Assembly (NCBI GenBank): GCA_025024175.1 | Contig: QCXZ01000086.1 | Span: 24,890,245-24,954,244, forward strand | DNA length: 64,000 nucleotides | Reading direction: 5' to 3' | DNA from: Rhyzopertha dominica | Lineage: Eukaryota > Arthropoda > Insecta > Coleoptera > Bostrichidae | Part shown: positions 50,333-62,337 of the stretch, in pieces | Position numbering within the stretch: the first letter of the stretch is position 1 | Layout of the letters: every line of letters begins with the position of its first letter | Notes under the pieces: model-generated | The model's input: only the letters and a program-made list of their open reading frames with translations | Databases searched by the model: none | Told to the model about the DNA's origin: nothing | Position numbers and translations under genes: made by a program

Positions 50333-50769
50333 TGTTACGGAATTCGGGTTCGAAAATTCTGGATTTCTGATTTAAAACACTTTATTTAACAGATCAAAAC
50401 ACTAACAAGCACTATTCACAATTACTTTAACAATTAACAAACTTTACTCAACTATACACTACTTTCAAAAACACTACNGTTTTACTTATATCACTTTACA
50501 ACACTTAAATCTCACTTTCCGTCACTTTCAAAACTCGCGCTCGTTCATAGACTGTCTAACTCCCCCTCACTTCCGTCTCTGGCCGCTTATATATCCGCAG
50601 ACTCCCCACTTACTTGGCGTGTCTGGCACATTCGCGAAGGCTCTCGATTTCGAACCTTCCTAGACTTTACTAGAGCCTTTCGCATCGATTAATCTCGAAC
50701 ACTCTAGCACGTCGGGTTGCCTGCCCACAGGCGTTGAGCGGGCCGTGATACCACTGACTCTCCGTTGCA
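50333..50769 (-). repeat. 5' LTR of the Gypsy element
   Basis: 437 bp, matching the copy at 45001-45437 with a single ambiguous base near 50478. It acts as promoter for the minus-strand transcript. Followed by the ATAG target duplication. Confidence 0.93.
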
Positions 50770-50773
50770 ATAG

Positions 50774-53700
50774 CAAGGTTTTCTTGACACTAGAATTTTC
50801 GTGGTGATTACTTACAGTTAGCAGGATTGTTTCAATTTTTCCCCACCGGAGAGGTGGTTGATTTTTATCTTATCATAGACATACAGATCAATCAATCTTC
50901 AGCATAATGTAAATGAGGTTGTTTTATAGACAACGAAGACATAATGGGTATTTTGTCTAGAAATCGGTCACTTATGGGTCGTAATATTTAAAGTTACTGG
51001 CGGCTGGTCTAGGTAAAATGGTGTACAAAACACAAAATTTTATAAAGAGTAAGAATGTTAAACAAAAAGTGTTAAAAAGAGGTACTAGTACAGACCCAGA
51101 AAAGCAGGATAGTCTTAATAATAATAACCTTTATTTTCCAATAGCTTATTATCCAACCACGGGGAAACAGCGTCCCTCTGTATTCTATGTTCTCTACCCA
51201 GAAGGTAAGAGTGAAAAAGGCGTATCAGAGAAGAAGAAAGCCAAACGCGTCTAATTTAGACAGGAAGACAAAGTGATCAATTTGTTCAAACACCTTCTGA
51301 AAGTCTATTTATATATATAACAACTACTTGACGAGGTTCGTCCAGTATTTCTAAGACAAATTGAGAAAAGCAGGCTACATGAAACCATGTTGCGAATAAG
51401 AAATACATTTATTGATATTATGCCCTCAAAATGCCGCAAAATTATGGATAAGGGAAATAGAAGAAGGTTTTACCCTGTTTCATGAGTGGACATTGGGCAA
51501 GCATACCCTTTCTTCCAGCAATCTCGAAAGCATGTAAAGCAAGATTATAAATATAAAAAGTTGAAATTGCAAGTATTGAAGCTCATTCCCTCAAAAGAAA
51601 ACTAAGTATATCATCAATTCCAACATCAGTAAAGGCATCTTTAAAGCGTTTTAGGGCATTACAAATCTGGTCCTCCGTATTACAGGTCAGGTCAACTGAA
51701 TTAGAGTAAAACTTCGATTCGATGTTAATAAGTAAGTCAGTATTCCAGGAATCGTAGCGGTTCGCCTTTTAGACTTTAAAACGACCAAAGTTTATTTGGA
51801 TCATTGCAGAAGAAACCCGACATTTACGTCACTGCTTCCGGATATCTGAGTTAATTATCCCGAAAATAGCCATGCGAATCAATTTAAAATATCAGGTAAG
51901 CTTTTATGCGCCTGCAGGGAGAGCAACGTGGGTTGACAGCAAAATTGCTCCCATTTGTTTGCCGATTAGCAAGCCCCTTTTTTAGCCCTTCCAATACATC
52001 CTGATACCCAAGTATTCACCCGCAATTGCGTTATGAGATGAAAATAAAAAAGGGTGCGTTTGCTTTTCAGATATGGGCCGTAGTACAAACGTTCGGCNAT
52101 TTAGATCACAATTACCCCAGATTAAGGGCAGAAAAGTCGAATTAAAGTCAACATCTTTCGAGCACCTTGCGCCTGTAGCGTCTCGAACTCCCGGAGTCGC
52201 AGGCTTAATCTAATTTTATAAAGTCCCGCTCCAAACCATTCGGTAACCGAATATAGCCAAGTTCAACTTGGAAGTCAGCGTACTTTAGGCCCTTGCAGGC
52301 TGCGAATAAATCCGATCCGCGGGTGGATGTGCCTAGGCATTGCATTCGAATAATTAGGCGAAGCTTTCACGCACCAATGGACTTCTAAGTTCTCTAAGGT
52401 TCGCGCTTTCCCATTTGAATCCGGGAACATATTTCGGAGTGAAAACTTCACGAGGTTGGGGTAACAAAATTGATCGGCGGCGTACATCAACAACACATTT
52501 GTTGTTGCCTGCTATTTTCTTCGCAAGTTTAATTATGCCTATATAAAAATATTGTAGAGTGTGTGGAAGGATTTTTAGATTATATTTCGGAAACGGTGGA
52601 CTTTCCTGTACAATTTTTTCCACACATATTTGACGAATATCTAACGATTTTCGAGATATACGTTACTGAAAAACGGTTATTTTCGTAAAATTATTTTAAC
52701 ATTTACTTCTAGTGCAATCATTTCTCAGAAAAATTGTCTAAACGAAATTGTAGATGATTAAATTGTCTTCAATTTGACATAATTTTATTATGTTATCTAC
52801 AACCAATCAAGAGTTATTCAATTTCTAACATGTACGTTTATTATAGTTTTCCTCGAAATGAGTATATTTGTACCTCAGAGGTCTACTGTGTTCAGACTTG
52901 ATACTGTTTACCTGAAGCTTTTTAACTGTATTTTATGCCTTATAGTAGTATTAGTTTTCAAGAATTATTATTTCAAAATAATATGTTTGATGGCTTAGTA
53001 CATTATAAAAATGATGGAAGGTTTTCGGAACCCAGATAAGAAGGTTTTGAAGGTGTTTGAATTTCTCTGTGGAAATTGGTTTTTGATCACCTCTTCTGTA
53101 AAACTATATCCTTGCTTCTCTTGAGATCTACTTCTTCAAAGTCATCGTCGAAGTTGAAGATGAACAACTGTTAACCAAGAAGCAATGTTTGACGAAAGGA
53201 GTCGGGTAAAAATTATTTATTCTTCCGAAACGTATATCTTTGAAACTGTAGGATATTTTTATTTACAACACCGTTTCCGAGATGTAATTGAGAAACTCCA
53301 AAATGGTGCTTTTTCCTATTTTCGTATTAAATTCAATAAATATGCCTTTTAATTATAATATGAATTCGTGACCGTGTAATTAATGCGGTTGTTTTTAATA
53401 TAGCCCAACATCGGTCCGCATACTCCCATGGAATTGCAAATAGCAAACGCTTGTTCTAATTAAAATGATTGCGAAGTATTCCGCGCACGTATAATGAGCT
53501 AATTACTATTTGACTGTTTAATTCCGTAATCACATTTTGCCATCCATGCGAGGCACAAATATGAAGGGCCAGATAAATACGGTTAGTTACTACCGCGTAA
53601 TAATATCTGTTACGAATTAAATGATATTTCGGTGAAATTGCAATTAATCAGTGACCACGGCTCGGATTGCGCCATGTTATGAAGTGGTAGAACGAGCTAA

Positions 53701-54640
53701 TTCTAATTGCTAATGGGTACGGAGCTTGCAGTTTATACTGGCGTACGTGGGTGTGAGGTAAAATTCACCCACCTCGAATAGCAACACTTCATGTTAACTG
53801 GTAATTGTTGTATTATCAGGCACTATAGCACCAAATCCCCAAACCTACCTTTAAATCTCTCTTTTCGTCTCGAGTAAGGATTATTCACAATGCGTTCGCC
53901 CGATGTACACACTGTTGATCTAAATCCTGTTGAACGTGTAGTAAACATATTAAGCAAATACGTTTGAAGTGGTACGCGGCCAAAGGCATACGAGTCTCGA
54001 GTTTAGTCTCAGGGGGCAGGGAAAGTTAACATTAACCGGGCAGTTCGTAGAATTTGTTTTCGTGCAATTCCGTAGAATAAACCCTCAATTCAGGAATGCA
54101 GTGAATGAATTATCGTTCAAACCAAATGTTTGGTCTTAATTAACGCAGGCAGAATACTAAAAAGGGGGTAGCAATAGAGGGTCGGGGTTAAAAGTTTGCA
54201 TAGTATAGTAAGAGATTTTTCCTTACTGCTACTTGTCAGAAAAGTTTATGTTAAATAATCACAGGGTACTAGTTAAGAATTAGTAAAAGAAGAAGTAATC
54301 TTACACCATGACTTTAAACTACAGAATACAGTTCATAAACACTAGCAGTATGCGTCAACCTGCATGGTTATGGATTTTATGTCTAGTTTTATTCAAATTA
54401 CTTCATGATTTTTGTCCTCAAGTTTCTAAAGCTTCTTGTATTAAAACAAATATAACAATACACACTTCATCTATGTGGAGAATATTTATTAATAATAGAT
54501 CCGTAGTCAAATTTTGAAATATCGTATTCATAGTAGATTGATCATATGTCTTTGATTCAGAAAATAACATTCATTTAATAAGTATATTCGACAGAATGTG
54601 AATATGAATATACCTACATTTTTCATATAAAAAGTAAGAG
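50774..54640. other. No gene seen
   Basis: A 78-codon + ORF at 51018-51254 (MVYKTQNFIKSKNVKQ...) has no recognised domain. Around 51580-51780 a minus-strand open stretch (SKFYSNSVDLTCNTEDQICN) looks protein-like but is unassigned. GC-richer patches at 51810-52500 and 53390-54080 lack ORFs. Confidence 0.4.
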
Positions 54641-54860
54641 CAACCCAAAAGATAACACTTGCACCCTGGTTCAATGATAAATTGAAGAAAATGAATATGA
54701 ATTTAGAAGCAGATGAAATAATAAGCTTTTTAACTGGTGGTCTTATGGATAAAAAAGGAAACAGCGGTTTTCTACGGCCCCAATAACGACAGATGAACTA
54801 AGGAAAGCGACATTCAATTTAATATATTATCTACTATTGACTTAACAGAATTGTTTAACA
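54620..54860 (+). pseudogene. Possible LINE linker scrap
   Basis: The + strand reads QKITLAPWFNDKLKKMNMNL, resembling the PWF...L...... linker after a LINE endonuclease. It is short and ends in frame breaks; weak evidence. Confidence 0.25.
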
Positions 54861-55652
54861 GACGTATTAACGATGGAATTTTTCCTGGTAAGTTTCTTTT
54901 GCTTCAATTTTGGAGCGAAGGGTACAAACAAAAAATAACAAAATACTTACATTTTAACGCAATTTCTGTGGGTGGACCAACACAACTTCGTTTTTGTTTA
55001 AATTCGCCCATGGCTCCTTAATTTTGTTTGCTGTTTACCGCTGCCTAAATTATGCTGCAGATGAATAAAATTTGAATAAAATCCGGGAAAAGTTTACCCT
55101 CCCGCCTCGATAATGTTTTAAAATTAAAGCACGCAAATGCTGCACTGCCTTCGCATGGCGTCCAAAACAAGCAGGTAATCTCGGGAATAATGACTCCTGA
55201 TTGCCTATCTAAAACAATTATGTATTTAGGCAGATTGCGTATATCCCGTCATATTCTGGAAGAACGTTTTTGTTACCGAGAGGGAATGGGGTTATTGGCT
55301 GTTTGTGCTGTGAAGTAAATGTTTAAACTCCCACTATTCTGGATATCAGAAGGAAGTTTGCTAAATTTTCAGATACCGCAGGCGTGGGCGCCAGTATATT
55401 TTGACAATATGCTTGGATAACTTTAGATGTGCCTCTGGAATTTTCTGCTAATTAAATTATTTTGCTTGTGGTGACTTGTATTGGTTACTGTAATAAAATA
55501 GTGCTAAAAATAATATTCATTTATTTTCAACAACTGAAATTACAATACAACAATTCAATATAACAGAAATTAATAAACCTATATTAAAAGTAAAGAGAGG
55601 AGGACATGAAGAAGTGAAAGTTAGACACTTGCATAATTTGTTATTATAAAAT

Positions 55653-57327
55653 GGAAAGTCTGCAGTTCAAAATACATCTGTTTGTCGATTTTGAGCTAAA
55701 ATTAGTTTCCACCGAAAAATCACAAAACATCAAAGGTTCTTTTTGGACCTTAAAATTTTTGCACCTCCGATTTGTACAATTTCAAGCATATTTAGTAATC
55801 TGGACCTCCCGAATTTCGGAATGGTATCCGTTTATCGCTAGCTACAACGGTTCGATCTAAAAGTGGAGTAAATTAGGCCGCCTGACGTCCTAGCTCATTT
55901 CTGATCAAATTTTTGGAATCTGCAGCTCAAAATACATCTGTGTGTCGATTTTGAGCTAAAATTAGTTTCCACCGAAAAATCACAAAACATCAAAGGCTAA
56001 CCCCTTTGTTCTTTTTGGACCTTAAAATTTTTGCACCTCCGATTTGTATAATTTCAAGCATATTTACTAATCTGGACCTCCTGAATTTCGGAATGGTATC
56101 CGTTTGTCGCTAGCTACAACGGTTCGACCTAACAGCGGAGTAAATTAGGCCGCCCGACGTCCTAGCTCATTTCTGATCAAATTTTTGGAATCTGCAGCTC
56201 AAAATACATCTGTGTGTCGATTTTGAGCTAAAATTAGTTTCCACTGAAAAAACACAAAACATCAAAGGCTAACCCCTTTGTTCTTTTTGGACCTTAAAAT
56301 TTTTGCACCTCCGATTTGTACAATTTCAAGCATATTTACTAATCTGGACCTCCCGAATTTCGGAATGGTATCCGTTTATCGCTAGCTACAACGGTTCGAT
56401 CTAAAAGTGGAGTAAATTAGGCCGCCTGACGTCCTAGCTCATTTCTGATCAAATTTTTGGAATCTGCAGCTCAAAATACATCTGTGTGTCGATTTTGAGN
56501 TAAAATTAGTTTCCACCGAAAAATCACAAAACATCAAAGGCTAACCCCTTTGTTCTTTTTGGACCTTAAAATTTTTGCACCTCCGATTTGTACAATTTCA
56601 AGCATATTTGCTAATCTGGACCTCCCGAATTTCGGAATGGTATCCGTTTATCGCTAGCTACAACGGTTCGATCTAAAAGTGGAGTAAATTAGGCCGCCTG
56701 ACGTCCTAGCTCATTTCTGATCAAATTTTTGTAATCTGCAGCTCCAAATACAGGTGTTTGTCGATTTTGAGCTAAAATTAGTTTCCACCGAAAAATCACA
56801 AAACATCAAAGGCTAACCCCTTTGTTCTTTTTGGACCTTAAAATTTTTGCACCTCCGATTTGTATAATGTCAAGCATATTTACTAATCTGGACCTCCTGA
56901 ATTTCGGAATGGTATCCATTTGTCACTAGCTACAACGGTTCGATCTAAAAGCGGAGTAAATTAGGCCGCCCGACGCCCTAGCTCATTTCTGATCAAATTT
57001 ATGGAATCTGCAGCTCAAAATACATCTGTTTGTCGATTTTGAGCTAAAATTAGTTTCCACCGAAAAATCACAAAACATCAAAGGCTAACCCCTTTGTTCT
57101 TTTTGGATCTTAAAATTTTTGCACCTCCGATTTGTATAATTTCAAGCATATTTACTAATCTGGACCTCCTGAATTTCGGAATGGTATCCGTTTGTCGCTA
57201 GCTACAACGGTTCGATCTAAAAGCGGAGTAAATTAGGCCGCCTGACGTCCTAGCTCATTTCTGATCAAATTTTTGGGAATCTGCAGCTCCAAATACATGT
57301 GTTTGTCGATTTTGAGCTAAAATTAGT
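55653..57327 (-). repeat. 272-bp tandem repeat array B (~6 units), inverted relative to array A
   Basis: The landmark TGCAG recurs at 55661, 55921, 56193, 56465, 56737, 57009 and 57282; spacings are 260, 272, 272, 272, 272, 273. The first unit lacks the GGCTAACCCCTTTGT part. Units share CATCAAAGGCTAACCCCTTT, GGACCTCC(C/T)GAATTTCGGAA and TAAATTAGGCCGCC. These are the reverse complements of array A motifs, so both belong to one satellite family, though the two arrays differ at fixed positions (different subfamilies). Confidence 0.9.
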
Positions 57328-58640
57328 CATTGTTTGTGTCACAGCATTTGCTGATTATATTAAAACTAGCTAAANCGTTCTCAGCGAGCATTTTGAATAA
57401 TTCCTACATTGTGATCAATTGTTTTTTGTAAAATATTAAGAAATAAACAGTATTAGGTATTAGTTTTTGAGTATGTTGTAGCGATTTTCTTTAATCAAAT
57501 AATTTCATAATTTTGAATGTTATTTTTTGCAATAAAGCTGAAAACATTTATTTCCGAAACTGCTGGAAATAGGAATAGGACGTTCTACATGAAATATGTC
57601 TACAATTTTCTGAAGAATACAAAAATTGGATAATGTACGGCGTGTTCCACCTAAAAATAGCATAGCGTTGTTTCGAACACGATCTATAAGATGTTGAATC
57701 GGTTTCGTCCACATTCAATAAAAGGAGGAAATTGCTGGTAGGCGGCCCACCTGTAGCATAAATTGTTTTAACATTGGCGACAGTTTCGCAACAGATCGAT
57801 GCATACTGCTCTCTAGCAACTTGATGATTTATGGAGCAATTAGTAAATTGAATACTGATACTTTCAACGGTGAAAGCGTTTGTCGCTGTTCAAATGAAAC
57901 GAAATATACCTGCTTATTCCTCGACGCTTTTCAGCAGAGTTCTGTTTGTGCGTGAATACTGGCGACGCGGAAAGATTATATCCATTCACGTTGTTCCAAC
58001 TTCCCTGAAGCCAGCGCACGTTATTAGCATTTCAGCTGAAAAACGCGAGCACGATTTTTGCCGTGTGCCTTTGGCTGCGTCATACCGAACTTGCCGCAGG
58101 TGTTTCTAATGATTATGATTTTGAAGTGACGATTAAATTAATTTTTTAGGTACAATTTATATATGAACAAGTTAGGTTTTGGTATCCTCTTAAGTTTGCT
58201 GGTCTAAATTATCACTTTCTCTTGAAATAATTATTCCTTTCTCTACCGTAGACAATGTGGTTTCCAGTTTTATCCGTCAATTTTAAATTATCGAGGCGTT
58301 TATAGTTCTTCTTTCAATGACTGCAATTCAGTTTATGTTGAACGAACATTTAAAACAATTTGAAAAGTATGTACGATGGCTATTAAATAGTCGTAAGCGC
58401 TTTACAATATAATTAATGGAGTAGATTTAATTGTCTATATTTGTTTAAAGAAGGCATTAATTGTTATTCAACACGAATTTTCCACATTGCCATCAAACTC
58501 TTGTCAGAAGGCACTTTGTAGCTCGTAACCTTTTAGAAACTCATCTTGTATCGTCCAATACTCTCATTCAATTGGTCATTTTTCGACCAGTTGCAAATTT
58601 AAAGAACCCATGAAGTTCTTATCTGGGGCAGATTTTCAAA
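57328..58640. other. No gene assigned
   Basis: Minus-strand 57520-57850 reads protein-like in two frames (QHLIDRVRNNAMLFLGGTRR; VANVKTIYATGGPPTSNF), perhaps a DNA-binding or transposon-derived remnant, but I cannot assign it. ORF 57870-58109 (+) is unrecognised. Confidence 0.3.
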
Positions 58641-58649
58641 TGTGTCTAA

Positions 58650-58940
58650 TTCCACATTAAAAAAACCAGTCCCGAATATCCAACCAAAAAACGATGGTTA
58701 GCCAGTGAGAAAACACCTTGCTAACCAGAGTTCTCAAGTTTGCTATTGACGCCAGCAAAATTCACATAAAAAAATCACACATAGCTTTGTGCAGTTCATT
58801 CTGCCAACCTTTATAAGGAAGAGAAAGTTGCCTTCTAATTCAGAGATGACCATCCTTCAGGTTAACAAAGGCAATGCGACTGTAGCCCTCAATGCTTGAG
58901 GTTATGTAGAAAAAATTAGTAACATCCATTTCTGACGACC
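58650..58940 (+). pseudogene. Penelope-like element scrap
   Basis: The + strand reads SEMTILQVNKGNATVALNA, then a stop, then GYVEKISN. This matches the ADKGNATV motif with following DY..K that opens the RT region of Penelope-like elements. Only about 40 codons are recognisable. Confidence 0.5.
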
Positions 58941-60740
58941 CTACGTCTAAAATTGAAAATGAATGCTTGAGAAAAATTTAGGCTACTCATCAGCATTTTT
59001 AGTCACTCGTAGCACATAGGAAATCAAACACAAACCTTAATTGTTTAGTAATAATTAATGGTATTTATAAATTTTATTAATAAATAAAACACCTATTCAC
59101 TTAATTTACTTTACTAAATTATATTGAAAGTAAGATAACTACCCAACGCGTTTTCTGACTTCACCTAAACCTTTGTATCAAAAACAGTTCAAATTAACCC
59201 TTTTTATCGTGAAAATCTCTACTACCAGAGAAAAGTCGTACTACTAAAAGCATATTCCATCGGAATGTAGAAACCATGAAAATAATGATATACTGCACTT
59301 GCCATTAGATTACGACGTTTTGGTTCACCTCCGTATACACTACATCAAGAAGGTACCTGTACAAATATTATTATCACCTAGACGATAAAATAAATGCTCA
59401 TTGTGTTCACTGTTTTTGTTGTCTCCTAGCGACCGGTTTCGCTGCGTAGGCAGGGCAAAAACAGGACCAGTCCACTTTGCGGTGGGTGAGGTATCTTTTA
59501 ATACGGCGTTGTTTTGTTAGTATTGCGTTAGCGTGCGAGCGTGCAGGTAAACGAGGTGCTTTTCGGTTTCCGTTTTTAAAATTAACTTTGAGTGTTAGTG
59601 ATGTGGGGCTAGTGAAGGAACAACAACCGCATTGTACCACGTTTGAGTAATGTGAGTAATATTTCGGAGTACTAAACTTGAACGATATAACTGTTCGTTT
59701 TGTTTGGGAAAATTGCTCGTGGCTTTAAGCTTCCAAACGGATATTGAACGTTACAAACTTCACTAATTGGTTATTCTTGTCATTGATGTTCCCTATTTAT
59801 ATATTTTTTTAAATTAAATCTAACAAATACATATCGGATATGTCTACATTCGGGTGCAATAAACTTTGNAGTGTGTAAGTTAGAGAGATGTTTTTATCTT
59901 ATTTCTACTGTTAACAGCAAACATGTGATTTAGTATTCTTCTTGTTCGTCATCGTATTTCTCTTCTAGTCGTTTAGTTTGAATTTCCAGTTCATTATTAT
60001 CATCCTCGTTGTCGGTTTTATTCGTGTGGATACGATGAAAGATGTTACTCAAGCTATTATACCGATGAAAGCTTTATAAATTCATTCAAGCCTTGCATAA
60101 GGCATCGCATTTATGATGAAACATTGAATTGGTAGAAGTTACTTCGAGGATATACCTTTCTAAGGAGGGATTCTATAAGTTTACTTTGCTGCAAGCAACG
60201 TCCTTTGGCATACACCTTAGATAAACAGCTAACTTCTCAAGAAGTTATGCAGTCTAAAAGTTACCTTAATACGTATAATTAAAGCTGCAAGAAAATTTGT
60301 TCTAGGAAGACAAAGATAATTAGATGCGATGTTCTTTTGTTAAACATAATTATTATTGGTTATTTAGGAAATACTACAACAGAGTAGTTGATTGCTCTTT
60401 TGCATTTTATTTATTTAGACAACAATTAAGAGATACTGAAAGATCCAATTAATAAAATTCATCATATCTGTCCTACGACTATCGATCTGACTTACCAGAT
60501 TGATGCTTTATGGTCATTAGGAAGCCAGCCCGTTGTAATTTGTAATTTATGTAGCATACGCTAATACGATAATTGTATATCATTATAACCAGCAATACTG
60601 TTATTGGTAGAGGTGTAAGTTATAAAAAATCCAGTACATTATTATAATTAATGATTCTTGGATACCAGCTCTTCTAAAGAATAATTACTGTTTTCTTATA
60701 GTGAATGTATGACTTGTATATATATTTTGTTTTTTACTTT
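58941..60740. other. No gene seen
   Basis: GC-richer patch at 59420-59640 with a minus ORF (59407-59640, MVQCGCCSFTS...) that is not recognised. Otherwise AT-rich. Confidence 0.4.
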
Positions 60741-61560
60741 GATTTACAATTTTGATTTAGTAGATTTCTTAAATTTTTTTAACAGTCTTTTGGAGGAATT
60801 GAAGGATATCGTACACATCAAAGGAATCAAGTAGTCTTTTAGAATTTTGAAACTTTTAAGTTGGCTGAACAAATCTAATGTATTTTTAACTGCAAAGGGA
60901 TTTTCGAATTCGACCATTTTGTAGCAAACAACAAAACTGATTGTCTGATTGTTGTTGTATTTAATCGTATTGTCAATTATAATCATTTCAAAGTCTATTT
61001 TCCAAGACATTAAGAACTTCTTTATCTAGAATGACCATATAGATTCCTCTGTCAGCTTTTGAAAAAATTAAATCATTTTTTCTCATGAAACTGATGCTCT
61101 TAAGTAATTTGTTGGTGTTAGAATGAAGATAATGTTTTCTGTTTATTTTTTAAGAAATAGATTTTTGCAATAACGGATTAATAAAAGGTGTTCAAAGATT
61201 TTTTAATTTTAGGGCTTAAGTTATCCAAAATTATGTCAACTGCCAGTATATGAACATCTTTGATATCAGTTTTGCTGGAAGGAAATAATTTTAATTCTTG
61301 AAAATGAAGTTGTTTATCAGAACACTAGCTTTTGATGAATTTTTAAAACTCTACGACCAAAACTGAGTGATTCAAAATGTTGACTAGGATGAATTTTAAA
61401 TATAAGCTTTTTGGTATCTTCAGACCAATTTTTAAAGTTATAAGAATTTGGTATGGAACGCAAGTGGATATAACTTTGAGTATATTTTCTAAAAAACAAC
61501 TTTTTATTATTATAACGAGTCCTCTCTGAGTAATGGATCAATTTTTAGTTGTACAAAGAG
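60740..61560 (-). pseudogene. Degenerate Penelope-like element, N-terminal/RT-entry part
   Basis: The minus strand from about 61541 reads NFKNWSEDTKKLIFKIHPSQ, and around 61090-61010 FMRKNDLIFSKADRGIYMVI with LDKEVL next. This is the K.D....KADKG..VV.MD motif at the start of Penelope-like RTs, in the expected order. Multiple frame breaks and strong AT bias indicate age. Confidence 0.5.
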
Positions 61561-62159
61561 AGTATGTACTTATCTTGTATAAGATTATTGGATTAGGTAT
61601 CAAAGTCGGTTATTTTTGTTAATCAGAATGACAAAGAGTCTTTCAAAGCTCATCAGGCTTATTTACATAAAGATAAAGCCCGGTTTTTCACCAATAATTA
61701 TAAATCAGACAATCCGGTGGAAGGGACGTCCAAGCACAATTCGAAATTACTTTATAGGAGGGCAGGAGCAAATTGCATTGAGAAGTTAAGCACCCGGTTT
61801 TAATAGCACTTAATTCCGGGTGCATCCGGCATTTTAAACGTTGTGAGATAAGGCGAGTTTAAAATCTTCGGCGGCTCTATCCGGGTTATTAAAACAAAGG
61901 AATAACGACGGTGTCGTTTTTAATTAAGAACTTTCAAGTGAAACATCCCCGGTTTTATTCTCTTAACTTCTCATTCATGGTTAGTCAGCCAATTTGAACC
62001 CCTTCGTGCATTATTACCTTTGTGCTGCGACATGTCCTTGAGCGCGCTGTGTCTTCGAGGAATATCGCAGGGTTTAGTTTCTAACACGAGTCTTTGATCC
62101 GCATTGTCCTCATATCTATACAGCTGCTTGTGGGGATGTGTCCGTACGAGGGGTAGTTA
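61561..62159. other. No gene seen
   Basis: GC-richer patch (61680-62110) with no ORF of note directly before the MITE. Confidence 0.4.
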
Positions 62160-62161
62160 TA

Positions 62162-62335
62162 CAAGGTGGTTCAGTTTCGGTTCTCTACGTGGGGGTCTCG
62201 TAAATGTTAAGAAACAGAAAGAAGGTTAAAGACCTTTCAGAATCTGAAAAGAAAAAATGAGCAACTTTGCCCCTTCTTTCTATTTCTTACCACTTACGAG
62301 ATCCCCATGTACAGAACCGAAACGGAACCACCCTG
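62162..62335. mobile_element. 174-bp TA-flanked MITE
   Basis: Inverted repeats of about 65 bp (62162-62226 and about 62272-62335, roughly 80% matched) start CAAGGTGGTTC and end GAACCACCCTG. A TA dinucleotide flanks each side. No coding capacity. The ends and TA target are typical of non-autonomous mariner-derived elements. Confidence 0.75.
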
Positions 62336-62337
62336 TA

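Larger units (their letters stand above)
45001..50769 (-). mobile_element. Full-length Ty3/Gypsy LTR retrotransposon
   Basis: The 5,769-bp element is bounded by two 437-bp LTRs in the same orientation, with 4-bp direct duplications ATAG at 44997-45000 and 50770-50773. It is transcribed on the minus strand. The 5' LTR is 50333-50769; gag then pol follow; a purine-rich tract (minus strand AAGGAGGGGGTAG, about 45438-45450) abuts the 3' LTR. The segment just inside the 5' LTR (TGGTGTCAGAAGTGGG on the minus strand, ending at about 50332) is the expected primer-binding position; the tRNA is not assigned. No env-like ORF. gag and pol are both open apart from N bases in pol. Confidence 0.95.

Noticed and set aside
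55651..55860. 69-codon + ORF
   Set aside because: It is entirely within a unit of satellite array B.
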